The notes: generated by a model from the letters alone, not told the origin. DNA of 59,639 nt from CAZGUH01 sp964529005 (GCA_964529005.1 CAZGUH010000025.1:1-59639), one strand, 5' to 3'; shown: positions 1 through 7,084, counted from the first letter of the stretch. Numbers and translations: made by a program.

Positions 1-56
1 GACTCACCCGCAGCCAAGGCTCAGCCCCGACCCCGATCGGTGGATCGAGGCTTAGG

Positions 57-459
57 GTGCCGGCCTTCAGTGGGCCACCGCGGACGCTGCCACGCACCCG
101 GAGCGTGGCATAGGTCGCGTCGATCATGGCCGGCGTGACGTCGCCGACGCGGTGGTGGCCAAGATGTGGGTGAAGACAGCGATCGAGGATCGAGCGGGTC
201 TCGCGGACCGTGGTCGGCGCCCACGACGTCGAGGCGATCGCGAACCAAGCCTCCAACAGCTCCGACACCGTCGACGCGTGGCCAATGGTCTTCTCCGACT
301 GAACCGCGGTGACGAGCGTGGCCAGCGCGCGCTCGGCGTCGGCACGGTTGCCGGTCACGGTGGCCGTGCGGACGCGGCGTTTCCGAGTGTCGGGTTCGTG
401 CCGGCGTAGACCCGGAGTTCCCAGGACGCCGCGCCGCGTTGACGTAGGGAGCCGCTCAT
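57..459 (-). pseudogene. Tyrosine integrase remnant (frameshifted, truncated)
   Basis: From ATG 459 the minus strand reads MSGSLRQRGAASWELRVYAG, which lines up with MTGSIRQRSPGSWELRVFAG at the N-terminus of the intact integrase at 4179-5360. That frame stops after about 34 residues. The similarity resumes after a one-base shift near base 395 (RKRRVRTATVTGNRADAERA, then SELLEAWFAIAS, SWAPTT, RSILDR, DVTPAMID, GGPLKAGT) and ends abruptly near base 57. The arm-binding domain and part of the core-binding domain survive; the catalytic domain is missing. The distance from its start to the nearby tRNA-Gly fragment (127 bases) almost equals that of the intact integrase to the tRNA (120 bases). It is therefore inferred to be the remnant of a sister element integrated at the same site. 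Bases 1-56 show nothing recognisable. Confidence 0.78.
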
Positions 460-497
460 GCCCACGGATCGGCCGAGCGCCGCTCGAGCCACTCAAG

Positions 498-527
498 TGA
501 TGGGCAAGATCATGGGCATGATGGGCA
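498..527. repeat. Degenerate triple repeat next to the integrase remnant
   Basis: Three 9-mers TGATGGGCA (498), TCATGGGCA (510) and TGATGGGCA (519) lie between the integrase remnant and the tRNA-Gly fragment. The intact element has the same set at 5393-5421. The position between integrase and core site fits arm-type integrase or excisionase binding sites. The repeat is seen in the sequence; the role is inferred. Confidence 0.6.
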
Positions 528-585
528 GATCCCCACCGCGCCCATCCACCTCGACCAGCTATCCGCCCTCGTCAGGCAACATTTC

Positions 586-634
586 CTTGGAGCGGACGAC
601 GGGATTCGAACCCGCGACCCTCACCTTGGCAAGG
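586..634 (-). repeat. att site: 49-base copy of the tRNA-Gly 3' half
   Basis: These 49 bases are identical to 5480-5528. On the minus strand they hold the anticodon-loop side, T arm, acceptor strand and CCA of tRNA-Gly(GCC). The copy diverges right after the anticodon loop, so it is not a functional tRNA. It is the far attachment site of the element ending at the intact tRNA, and also the near site of the decayed element to its left. Confidence 0.88.
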
Positions 635-735
635 ACATGGAAATCGTCCACGGCGTCCGTCCCGTCCACGGAGCAGGCTCCCGTCCGGTCGCCCGTCCAC
701 CGGATTCGCAGAGTTCGCTGCCGTACGGCACCAAC

Positions 736-753
736 GGTTTAGCGCGCTAAACC
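736..753. terminator. 18-bp perfect palindrome over the nucleotidyltransferase stop
   Basis: GGTTTAGCGCGCTAAACC is a perfect palindrome and overlaps the stop codon (747-749) of the leftward nucleotidyltransferase gene. It could end that transcript or bind a dimeric protein. There is no loop and no clear T-run, so a terminator role is uncertain. Confidence 0.4.
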
Positions 754-1310
754 TCTACCGGGCCATCATCGCTGGCGTCCCTCCGCTGGAGGGCACGCAA
801 TTCCGGCAGAGCTTGATGGTCTTTGTCGCGGCCGGCATGCTCTTTGCTTGCGACGATGTCATCAAGGGCCGCTATGCGCACGGCGATGCCGCCGATCTCA
901 GCAACGACATGCCGCCCCTCGAGGTCGTCATAGGAGCGACGTCCGCCCGACACCGGGAGATCGCGCAGCACGTCGAGCGGTCCAGCGTCGGTCATCCACG
1001 TCGACGAGCCGAAGCTCCGCAGAGTCGTTGCATCAACCGTGACCGGCAGCCGACGAGACTCGTCGTCGGTCATGCCACCCACCCGCAACCGCGCACCAAG
1101 CTGTCGCAGGGCCGCGGCAAGACGGTCCCAGTTCTGCTCCGAGTTCGCCGGCACGACGTCGATGTCGGAAGTCGCACGCGACGCGCCGTGAGCTTGCGCT
1201 CCCAGACCACCACCAAGCACATACTCGACGCGGTGCGCATCGAGTGCGGCCAAGATGCGACCGGGATCAAATGCGACGCCTTCAGTCTCCGGGCTGGTCG
1301 GCTCGCTCAC
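747..1310 (-). CDS. Nucleotidyltransferase-fold protein (AbiEii/DUF6036-like)
   Basis: This 187-residue protein has the N-terminal signature of the minimal nucleotidyltransferase fold: YVLGGGLGAQAHG at about residues 30-42, followed by SRATSDIDVV at 44-53, giving a glycine-rich loop and a DxD metal pair. Such proteins often act as the toxin or antitoxin half of two-gene modules (the AbiE and MntA groups). It overlaps by 29 bases the small gene upstream on the same strand, so the two are probably co-translated. It lies inside the tRNA-Gly element and reads toward the far att site. The target, and whether it transfers a nucleotide, are not visible. Confidence 0.72.
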   Translation of the reverse strand: MSEPTSPETEGVAFDPGRILAALDAHRVEYVLGGGLGAQAHGASRATSDIDVVPANSEQNWDRLAAALRQLGARLRVGGMTDDESRRLPVTVDATTLRSFGSSTWMTDAGPLDVLRDLPVSGGRRSYDDLEGRHVVAEIGGIAVRIAALDDIVASKEHAGRDKDHQALPELRALQRRDASDDGPVEV

Positions 1311-1461
1311 GTTCGGCGTTGACCTTCTCGAGGTACTCGATCAGCTTGGCCGGCGTGTCGAGCAGCGTGCCGTCGAGCGCGATCGGCACGTCGTCAGTCG
1401 TCGGAGGGTGCGTGCCAGCGAAGAACTCCTCCACCGTCCAGCGCCCGATCACCTTGCTCAC
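1282..1461 (-). CDS. 59-residue protein, partner of the nucleotidyltransferase
   Basis: GTG 1461 opens a 59-codon frame reading MSKVIGRWTVEEFFAG, then TPAKLIEYLEKVNAERERAD, with its stop at 1282-1284. It overlaps the start of the nucleotidyltransferase gene, as in toxin-antitoxin pairs. The protein is acidic near its middle and ends in a probable amphipathic helix. I do not recognise the family. A TAGGCT hexamer six bases before the GTG would fit a -10 of a leaderless transcript. It is short but its frame is clean and its placement typical of a translationally coupled partner. Confidence 0.6.
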   Translation of the reverse strand: MSKVIGRWTVEEFFAGTHPPTTDDVPIALDGTLLDTPAKLIEYLEKVNAERERADQPGD

Positions 1462-1552
1462 ACAATCAGCCTACGCCGCTCGCCACGGTCCGCTCGCGGT
1501 CATGTTGACAGTCGTCCGGCCATTCCGGGCGCCTCGCGATGCCGTAGGTTCG

Positions 1553-1672
1553 ATGCCCGTGCGGCTCGGCCCGGTGGACATCCCCGAGGCGCTGATCCGC
1601 GCCTACTCGATCACGAGAACTGGCATTGGCAAGGCCGAGAGATCCGCACACGTGCTGTCGACGTCGGGTTGA
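1553..1672 (+). CDS. Short ORF upstream of the GNAT-PIN gene, possible gene relic
   Basis: A 39-codon frame (ATG 1553, or GTG 1559 eight bases after a TAGGTT hexamer) ends in TGA at 1670-1672. The first residues, RLGPVDIPEALIRAY, resemble from memory the extreme N-terminus of some SIR2-like proteins; the rest does not. Its stop overlaps a TTG at 1669 that is in frame with the next gene. It may be a leader peptide, or the surviving 5' end of a displaced gene. The rest of 1462-1680 is the divergent promoter region; nothing else stands out there. Confidence 0.3.
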   Translation: MPVRLGPVDIPEALIRAYSITRTGIGKAERSAHVLSTSG

Positions 1673-1680
1673 ATATCCGC

Positions 1681-3711
1681 ATGGCGGATGAAGCGGCGGT
1701 AACAGGGTGCCCTGCGGAGGGCGAGTGGTTCGGGCAGGTCTTGCAGCTGTCGAAGCTCGCGAAGACGACAGTCGGGTTTCTTCCGGATACGGCCTTTCGC
1801 GACCGAGCGGAACGCGACACGCTGTTGGTGGCTGTTGAGCGGGACCGTGTTCTGGCCTACGTCTTGTACGACCTACCGCGGGATGAGGTGCGTATTCGCC
1901 AGCTCGTGACGAGCCCCGAGCATGTTGGTCGCGGGCTCGCCCGTCGACTGGTGGCCGAGCTCCATGCACGGCACCCGGCCAGGCAGGGCATCTTCCTCGA
2001 ATGTCGCCGTGACTTCCCGGTCAGCAGGATGTGGCCAAAGCTTGGCTTCGTCCCGATCGAGGAAAGAACGGGGCGCAGCTACGCCGGTCTGCCCCTCACG
2101 ATCTGGTTCAGAGACTTCGGCCACCCGAACTTGCTGACGCTCTTGGCGGAGCCTGGAGAACGCCCGATCGCCGCGTTCGACACCAACATCGTGATCGACC
2201 TGAGTGACAACGTCACCACGACCGCCGAGCGACTGAACTCCGAGTGGATCATGAACACGATCCGAGTCGGCCTCACGGACCATGTGCTCCTCGAGGTTGA
2301 CGCCCACGGCGACGCTGCTATCCGCTCACGCCGACGAGCCTTCGCGGCATCACTTCCGCGGTTGTCGAGTCCGACAGAGACGTGGCGCGGATATCTCGAT
2401 CAGCTCCGTGCCGTGCACCCTCTCGCAGAGAACATGGACGGCGACTTCCATCACGCAGCGAAGGCCGCCGCTGCAGGCGCCCGGTGGCTGGTGACCCGAG
2501 ACGGGCGCTTCTCGCGTGCCTATCGCGAGTCGGTCCGGGACATCTGTGCCGTCGACGTCGTGTCACCGGGTGAACTGCTGACCGCGGTGGACGCGATCGT
2601 TCGCGATGACAGCTATCGGCCAACGGACCTGGCGGGATCGGCGCTCGAGTTCCGTGATCTTCATGCCCGTGAGTTGGAGGCGGTTGCCCGCGAGTTCGTC
2701 GGTCAGCGGGAAGGCGAGGAGCTGTCACGTCTGCGAGGTCACCTCGAGCGCATCGCCATCGACGTCGGCAACACCCGAATCCGCGTCCTGCTGGATGGCA
2801 GCGAGCGCCTTGGTGTACTCGCGACTCGAACGCATTCGACCTATGACATCGAGCTCTGCCGCGTGCGCGGCTCGGGCCGCGGCGACACCGTCGCGCGGCA
2901 GCTCGTCGCGATCGCACGCATGGAGGCAGCCGACCCGAGGTTCGCCGCGGCACGGCTGGTCGACGCTCACTGTGGCGAGAGCGTGCGCAAGGCTGCCCGG
3001 AGGGAAGGTTTCCTTCCGGTGGGCGGCGCGTTCATCGCGATGCCGATCTCCGGAGTCGGAAGCCGCGATGCTCTCGAAGCAACAGTCGTCGATCGCATCC
3101 AGCAGCTTGGCCTCGTTGACATCCCGACTGAGTTTCGGACGGTCACGGCTGTGTCCACCGCGGCGACCGCGGCGGAGACGCTGTTTCATCCTTGGCGCGT
3201 CCTCAACGGCGGGCTCGATACCTTCGTGCTCTCGATCGAACCGGCCTGGGCAGCTGAGCTCTTCGATACCGAGCTCGCGAGAAGCAGCCTCATCCCCAGG
3301 CGTGCTGGGCTGACGCTCCAGCGGGAGCACGTCTACTACCGCAGCCCAACCGCTGGCGGTGGTCTGCGCGCGCCTGCCCGCATCCTGTGGTACGTGAAGG
3401 CCGGCCCAGCGAACCGCCGCGGCATCCGCGCGATCTCCACCCTGCGAGACGTCACCATCGGGAGTCCGCAGCAGCTGTATCGGCGCTTCCAACACCTCGG
3501 GGTTTACAACGCCGACAACGTCAACGCGGCAGCTCGCGATGGCCGCATGATGGCTCTACGCTTCGACCACACGACCTTGCTCCCTTCGCCAATCAGCCTG
3601 GAGCGGTACCGTGAGGCCATGAACGTCGCGGGCTCCGGCGTCAACCTTCAAGGCCCCCAACGCATACCCGAACAGGTGTTCGATCAATTGCTAAGCTTGG
3701 CGCATGGCTGA
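1681..3711 (+). CDS. Four-domain GNAT-PIN-GNAT-ASCH protein
   Basis: This is a 676-residue fusion. Residues 1-155 form a GNAT acetyltransferase-like domain, with the acyl-CoA loop near HVGRGLARRL (81-90) and MWPKLGFVPI (117-126). Residues 162-305 form a PIN RNase-like domain: FDTN with D167, LLEVD with E205, MDGDFHHA with D253 and D255, and TRDGRF with D274, the usual acidic set. Residues about 320-470 look like a second GNAT fold (CRVRGSGRGDTVARQL). Residues about 510-650 resemble an ASCH/PUA-like RNA-binding domain (TFVLSIEPAWAAELF, then RILWYVKAG, then IRAISTLRDV). The start could instead be TTG 1669. The gene overlaps the next ASCH gene by 8 bases. Inference: an RNA-targeting nuclease/acetyltransferase effector carried by a mobile element. 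The domain calls are by eye; the first GNAT and the PIN are the firmest. Confidence 0.75.
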   Translation: MADEAAVTGCPAEGEWFGQVLQLSKLAKTTVGFLPDTAFRDRAERDTLLVAVERDRVLAYVLYDLPRDEVRIRQLVTSPEHVGRGLARRLVAELHARHPARQGIFLECRRDFPVSRMWPKLGFVPIEERTGRSYAGLPLTIWFRDFGHPNLLTLLAEPGERPIAAFDTNIVIDLSDNVTTTAERLNSEWIMNTIRVGLTDHVLLEVDAHGDAAIRSRRRAFAASLPRLSSPTETWRGYLDQLRAVHPLAENMDGDFHHAAKAAAAGARWLVTRDGRFSRAYRESVRDICAVDVVSPGELLTAVDAIVRDDSYRPTDLAGSALEFRDLHARELEAVAREFVGQREGEELSRLRGHLERIAIDVGNTRIRVLLDGSERLGVLATRTHSTYDIELCRVRGSGRGDTVARQLVAIARMEAADPRFAAARLVDAHCGESVRKAARREGFLPVGGAFIAMPISGVGSRDALEATVVDRIQQLGLVDIPTEFRTVTAVSTAATAAETLFHPWRVLNGGLDTFVLSIEPAWAAELFDTELARSSLIPRRAGLTLQREHVYYRSPTAGGGLRAPARILWYVKAGPANRRGIRAISTLRDVTIGSPQQLYRRFQHLGVYNADNVNAAARDGRMMALRFDHTTLLPSPISLERYREAMNVAGSGVNLQGPQRIPEQVFDQLLSLAHG

Positions 3712-4156
3712 GCGCGAGGTCGTGTTGATGTCGGTGCGTTCCCCCCATGTGGAGCGCCTCCTCGCCGGCACCAAGACTGTCGAGCTTCGCCGACGCCCGA
3801 TCAACGTGGAGCCAGGCACGATCGTTCTGCTCTACGCGGCCGGTCAGCGCAAGGAGCTGGTCGGCTCGATCGTCGCCGGGCCGGTCGAGCGCGATACGCC
3901 ACGAGCCCTCTGGCGTCGACACAGGCACGTTTCTGGGCTGACCCGAGCTGAGTTCGACAACTACTTCGACGGCAGCGAGGTTGGATATGCCCTCGCAGCG
4001 TCCAACGCTCGTAGCCTGCCGAAGCCGATTCCGTTGCCTGAGCTACGCCGTCGGTGGCAACACTTCACCACTCCACAAACGCATCGGCGTGTCGAGCCCA
4101 ACGAGCTGGGATTGATTCTGAACGGCGAGCGGCGCCACCTCCTGCGAGAGCGCTGA
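3704..4156 (+). CDS. ASCH domain protein
   Basis: A 150-residue protein with ASCH (PUA-like) features: VVLMSVRSPHVERLLAGTKT at 6-25, VELRRRPINV at 26-35, the strand TIVLLYAAG, then ELVGSIVAGPVERDTP and a C-terminal KPIPLPELRRRW. ASCH proteins are predicted RNA or nucleotide binders. ATG 3704 overlaps the stop of the GNAT-PIN gene by 8 bases, so the two are expressed together, and the upstream protein ends in an ASCH-like domain too. A regulatory or antidote role toward that protein is possible, but inferred only from the pairing. It converges with the integrase gene. Confidence 0.75.
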   Translation: MAEREVVLMSVRSPHVERLLAGTKTVELRRRPINVEPGTIVLLYAAGQRKELVGSIVAGPVERDTPRALWRRHRHVSGLTRAEFDNYFDGSEVGYALAASNARSLPKPIPLPELRRRWQHFTTPQTHRRVEPNELGLILNGERRHLLRER

Positions 4157-4178
4157 TCCGACTGCCGAGCGGCGGCGA

Positions 4179-5360
4179 TCAAACGGCGACGGCTACGACG
4201 GAGCGCGTCTCAGGGCTTCGACTGTCCCCCTCGCGAAGTCGGCGCGAAAGCATTTCGGCCGCTGCCGCGTCACCACCGGGGACGGCGTGGGCGTAGAAGT
4301 TGAGGGTGGTCGAGGCGCGGGCGTGGTCGAGGCGGCGGGCGACAACTGGGAGCGGAACGCCGGCGTTGAGCATCTCGGTGGCCATGAAATGACGAAGGTC
4401 GTGGAGCCGGAACGGGCGGAGACCGGCGGCCCGCCTGGCGCGGATGAACGCTTTGGTGACGCGGTTGGGCTTCCACGCGTCGCGTCCGCCTGGAACGTCG
4501 GTGAACAGGAACCCGTCGGGGCTGAGCGTTCCGCCGGCTTCAGCTGGGCAGCGCTCAGCGTGGGCGCGTATCAGCTCGGCCGTGTGGGCGTCGAGATCGC
4601 ACGCGTGGGATCGTTTCGGCTTGGTCGCGGCGAGCACCGGCCCGTCGGGCCCTTCGACCCATCCGGCGGTGAAGGCGACGCGACGCACGTCGAGGCGGAT
4701 ATTGCGCCACCGCAGGCCGAGCAGCTCGGCCCGCCGAGCTCCGGTCGTTGCCGCCAGGCTGAGCAGCAGATGCAACACCGGGTCGGCCTCTTCGACATGC
4801 CGGAGAAGGAGGGAGAGCTCGACGGGTGTGGGTGGATGCTGTTCGACGGGCGGGGTGGTGAGGCGGGCGGCGCGTTCGGCGGGGTTGTCGAAGATCCAGC
4901 CCCAGCGCATCGCTTGCGCGAGCGCTGAGTGGATGACGACACGGACGCGGGCGACGGTGCCCGCTTTGAGCGGCCGGCCGGTGGCGCCGCCGGACGCTCG
5001 TAGGTTGACGTAGAGGTCGTCGATCATCGCCGGGGTGAGCTCGCCGACGTGGACACGGCCGACGTGCGGAAGGAGTTGGCGGTCGAGGATGGAGCGGGTG
5101 GAGCGGATCGTGGTCGGCGCCCATTGGACCGCGGCGATGGCGAACCAGCGCTCGAGCAGCTCGGCCATGGTGGTTCGGGAGCCGATGGCGGGGGCGGTGC
5201 CGGCGTGCTCGACCATGGCGGCGAGCTCGCGCTTGGCCTCGGCGCGGTTGCCGCGGACGGTCTTGGAGAGGTAGCGGCGACGATGCGTGTGAGGGTCGAC
5301 GCCGGCGAAGACGCGCAGCTCCCATGAGCCGGGGCTGCGTTGGCGGATCGATCCGGTCAC
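4179..5360 (-). CDS. Tyrosine-type site-specific integrase
   Basis: This 393-residue recombinase catalyses integration and excision of the element. It has an N-terminal arm-binding region, a SAM-like core-binding domain (about 64-165) and a catalytic domain (about 180-370). Catalytic residues are visible: R209 (GARRAELLGLRW), a lysine in TKPKRS (247 or 249), H320 and R323 (RLHDLRH), H346 (LDHA) and nucleophile Y356 (TLNFYAH). GTG 5360 was chosen because it aligns with the ATG of the remnant integrase; the TTG at 5402 would lie in the repeat array. The gene adjoins its target tRNA-Gly. Confidence 0.95.
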   Translation of the reverse strand: MTGSIRQRSPGSWELRVFAGVDPHTHRRRYLSKTVRGNRAEAKRELAAMVEHAGTAPAIGSRTTMAELLERWFAIAAVQWAPTTIRSTRSILDRQLLPHVGRVHVGELTPAMIDDLYVNLRASGGATGRPLKAGTVARVRVVIHSALAQAMRWGWIFDNPAERAARLTTPPVEQHPPTPVELSLLLRHVEEADPVLHLLLSLAATTGARRAELLGLRWRNIRLDVRRVAFTAGWVEGPDGPVLAATKPKRSHACDLDAHTAELIRAHAERCPAEAGGTLSPDGFLFTDVPGGRDAWKPNRVTKAFIRARRAAGLRPFRLHDLRHFMATEMLNAGVPLPVVARRLDHARASTTLNFYAHAVPGGDAAAAEMLSRRLREGDSRSPETRSVVAVAV

Positions 5361-5392
5361 GACTCCAGCATCGGAGCGCGGCGCCGTGATCT

Positions 5393-5421
5393 TGATGGGC
5401 AAGTGATGGGCATGATGGGCA
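5393..5421. repeat. Three TGATGGGCA direct repeats upstream of the integrase
   Basis: TGATGGGCA occurs at 5393, 5404 and 5413, between the integrase start and the tRNA att core. The same trio, with one change, occurs at 498-527 beside the remnant integrase. Arm-type binding sites for integrase or excisionase are the likely role; a promoter-proximal operator is the alternative. Confidence 0.65.
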
Positions 5422-5479
5422 AACCGCTCATGCCGTCGCCGGGCCTCGATAGCCAGTTGCCCTGGTCAGACGCCATTTT

Positions 5480-5528
5480 CTTGGAGCGGACGACGGGATT
5501 CGAACCCGCGACCCTCACCTTGGCAAGG
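5480..5528 (-). repeat. att site within tRNA-Gly (49 bases)
   Basis: Identical to 586-634. It covers the 3' part of the intact tRNA-Gly gene and a few bases beyond its CCA, so integration restores a complete tRNA. This is the usual way tyrosine integrases use tRNA genes. Confidence 0.88.
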
Positions 5529-5557
5529 TGATGCTCTACCAGCTGAGCCACGTCCGC
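5482..5557 (-). tRNA. tRNA-Gly(GCC)
   Basis: The minus strand folds as a full cloverleaf: acceptor GCGGACG paired with CGTCCGC, anticodon stem TCACC/GGTGA around loop TTGCCAA (anticodon GCC), and T loop GTTCGAAT. The discriminator is U, and CCA is encoded at 5484-5482. It serves as integration target for the element to its left. The 135 bases between this gene and 5693 hold its promoter region and no gene. Confidence 0.96.
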
Positions 5558-5692
5558 GTTGCGGGTGGCCATGATAGCGAGCCTCCCTCGCCGAGCGGCA
5601 ACTCCCGCGCGGCGAAGCTGGGCGAGGCCGGAGCGACCGTGCGGCACTGCTGCGCACCGCCCCAGCCCGCGAACGAGGGCGGCGGCCCGGGG

Positions 5693-5926
5693 TCAGGACG
5701 GCTTCGGGCGGAGATCAACACGCAGCGTCAACACACCGTCGACGATCTCGGCGGTGGCGTCGCCGATGATGGCGAAATCCATGTAGTCGATCTGCGCCTG
5801 CTGCACGAAGTGCTGGCGCTCCTCACCCGCGACGGGCGGCAGCGGACGGCGTTTCACAGCTGCGGCTCGTTCCCGGTAGCGGGCGAGCATCGCGTCGACG
5901 TCGAGTCCTTCGGCCACGGGCGTCAC
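5693..5926 (-). CDS. Small conserved hypothetical protein
   Basis: A 77-residue frame with a GTG start at 5926; GTG 5917 is an alternative. The N-terminal half is a charged helix (VDAMLARYRERAAAVKRRPL) and the C-terminal half looks like beta strands (QIDYMDFAIIGDATAEIVDG, then VLTLRVDLR). No signal peptide or membrane segment. I do not recognise the family. It lies 21 bases downstream of a membrane protein gene on the same strand, so it is probably co-transcribed with it. The even charge and helix/strand pattern support a real protein. Confidence 0.6.
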   Translation of the reverse strand: MTPVAEGLDVDAMLARYRERAAAVKRRPLPPVAGEERQHFVQQAQIDYMDFAIIGDATAEIVDGVLTLRVDLRPKPS

Positions 5927-5947
5927 CGTACCCGCGCGGTTCGGCGC

Positions 5948-6595
5948 TCAGCTCTCCGAACGATGCAGCAGCGGGTCGAGCGCGACCGGCCGCGATTCCG
6001 CGCGAGTCTCGTCCTCGGGGCCTGCCACGTCGCCCCCGTGGTGGTCGTGCACGAACGGCATCGGGTCGATGCCCAAGCCGGAGAGCAGCTGCTCGAGCTC
6101 GTCGGCACGGGCTTGCGACAGGGCGGGCCGGTGGGCGCCGTTGGGAGCGAGCGGGCGATCGGGTGTGTGGTCAGCCAAGTCCTCGAACCCGGCACGCAGG
6201 TCGCGTGCGTTCGCCTTGAGATCGATCGCAGGCGACGAGACACCCCGCCCGATCCTGCCGATTCGCCCCATCGCGTGCGCGCCCTCGGGCCGGGCGTCGT
6301 CGAGGAAGCGCATGCGCGCGATCGGATCGGCGTTGCGCCACTTCCGTTCGCTCATCACTTCGAGCGGCCCGAGCGCACGGTGTTCGGGCCGGGTCGTGCG
6401 CCAGAACCACACCGTGATCATCAGCAGAACGACGCCGACCGCCGCCATCGCCGCGGCGATGAGGTATGCCCTGCGGGTGCTGCTCGGGTCGCCCACCTCG
6501 GCGGCGGACGCGTGCGCCACGCCTGGGGCGGCAGCCAACGCCACGGTCACTGCGACCATGACGATGCTGGCGAGCGGGGGTAGCCGGCAGCGCAT
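5948..6595 (-). CDS. Membrane-anchored hypothetical protein
   Basis: A 215-residue protein. Residues 1-30 form a signal-like hydrophobic segment (LASIVMVAVTVALAAAPGVA followed by HASA), and a second transmembrane helix spans about 43-66 (YLIAAAMAAVGVVLLMITVW). The remaining 150 residues are probably cytoplasmic and include EVMSERKWRNADPIARMRFL and a histidine-containing stretch FVHDHHGGDV. No enzyme motif is seen and the family is not recognised. It is divergent from the small membrane protein at 6657 and precedes the 77-residue gene. Confidence 0.65.
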   Translation of the reverse strand: MRCRLPPLASIVMVAVTVALAAAPGVAHASAAEVGDPSSTRRAYLIAAAMAAVGVVLLMITVWFWRTTRPEHRALGPLEVMSERKWRNADPIARMRFLDDARPEGAHAMGRIGRIGRGVSSPAIDLKANARDLRAGFEDLADHTPDRPLAPNGAHRPALSQARADELEQLLSGLGIDPMPFVHDHHGGDVAGPEDETRAESRPVALDPLLHRSES

Positions 6596-6656
6596 GAGTG
6601 GCCCATTGTCGCACGGCGCGTTGCAACCATCCGAGCAAGCCGGAAGGCTGGAGGCA

Positions 6657-7070
6657 GTGTTCCAGGTTCCCGGCATCATCGCGGTGGCCGCCGTCTGCGT
6701 GCTCTTGCTGTGGCTGGCCAGCCGCATCGAGCCGCACTGGCCGTCGAAGGACGGCGAGCGATTCACCTGCGCGGCGCGGCCCGTCTCACCGCACGGCCCG
6801 CCGATCGGACGCTGGCGAGAAGTCCGCTGCACGCTGGGGCCCGGCCGAGCAGTCGTGGTCGATCGCCGCGGCGTCGTGGCGCCCGCGCCGCGCTCGTTCG
6901 GCCACTGGAGCCTCATCGGCCGCGACCCCGAGCCGCCGAAGGGCAAGGTGATCTACCTCCTCGACAGCGACACCGACGATGGGCGGATGCAGATCCGGAT
7001 TCCCGCGAGCAGCCGATGCGTCGCAGTGCTCGACAATCGGCTCGCATCGGAGCCGACCAGTCCGACGTGA
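6657..7070 (+). CDS. Small membrane-anchored protein (possibly DUF2550-like)
   Basis: A protein of about 137 residues with one N-terminal transmembrane helix (IIAVAAVCVLLLWLA) followed by a soluble domain: REVRCTLGPGRAVVVDRRGV, GHWSLIGRDPEPP, then KVIYLLDSDTDDGRMQIRIP. GTG 6657 was chosen because a purine-rich GGAAGG precedes it and the helix follows directly; ATG 6594 is possible but would overlap the divergent gene. The layout resembles actinobacterial DUF2550 proteins, by topology only. It converges with metX. Confidence 0.6.
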   Translation: MFQVPGIIAVAAVCVLLLWLASRIEPHWPSKDGERFTCAARPVSPHGPPIGRWREVRCTLGPGRAVVVDRRGVVAPAPRSFGHWSLIGRDPEPPKGKVIYLLDSDTDDGRMQIRIPASSRCVAVLDNRLASEPTSPT

Positions 7071-7084
7071 AGGCCCCCCGCCGT

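Larger units (their letters stand above)
586..5528. mobile_element. Integrative element at tRNA-Gly(GCC), about 4.9 kb
   Basis: The element is bounded by the 49-base direct repeats at 586-634 and 5480-5528. Its tyrosine integrase points away from the tRNA. Cargo: a nucleotidyltransferase with a 59-residue upstream partner on the minus strand, and a GNAT-PIN-GNAT-ASCH protein plus an ASCH protein on the plus strand. No replication, conjugation, capsid or terminase genes are visible, so it looks like a minimal cargo island that would need help to move. A second integrase remnant with matching layout lies just outside the left repeat, which indicates tandem accretion at this tRNA. Confidence 0.85.

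Noticed and set aside
5361..5402. Longer integrase start at TTG 5402
   Set aside because: It would run through the 9-mer repeats, and the remnant integrase aligns from the GTG at 5360.
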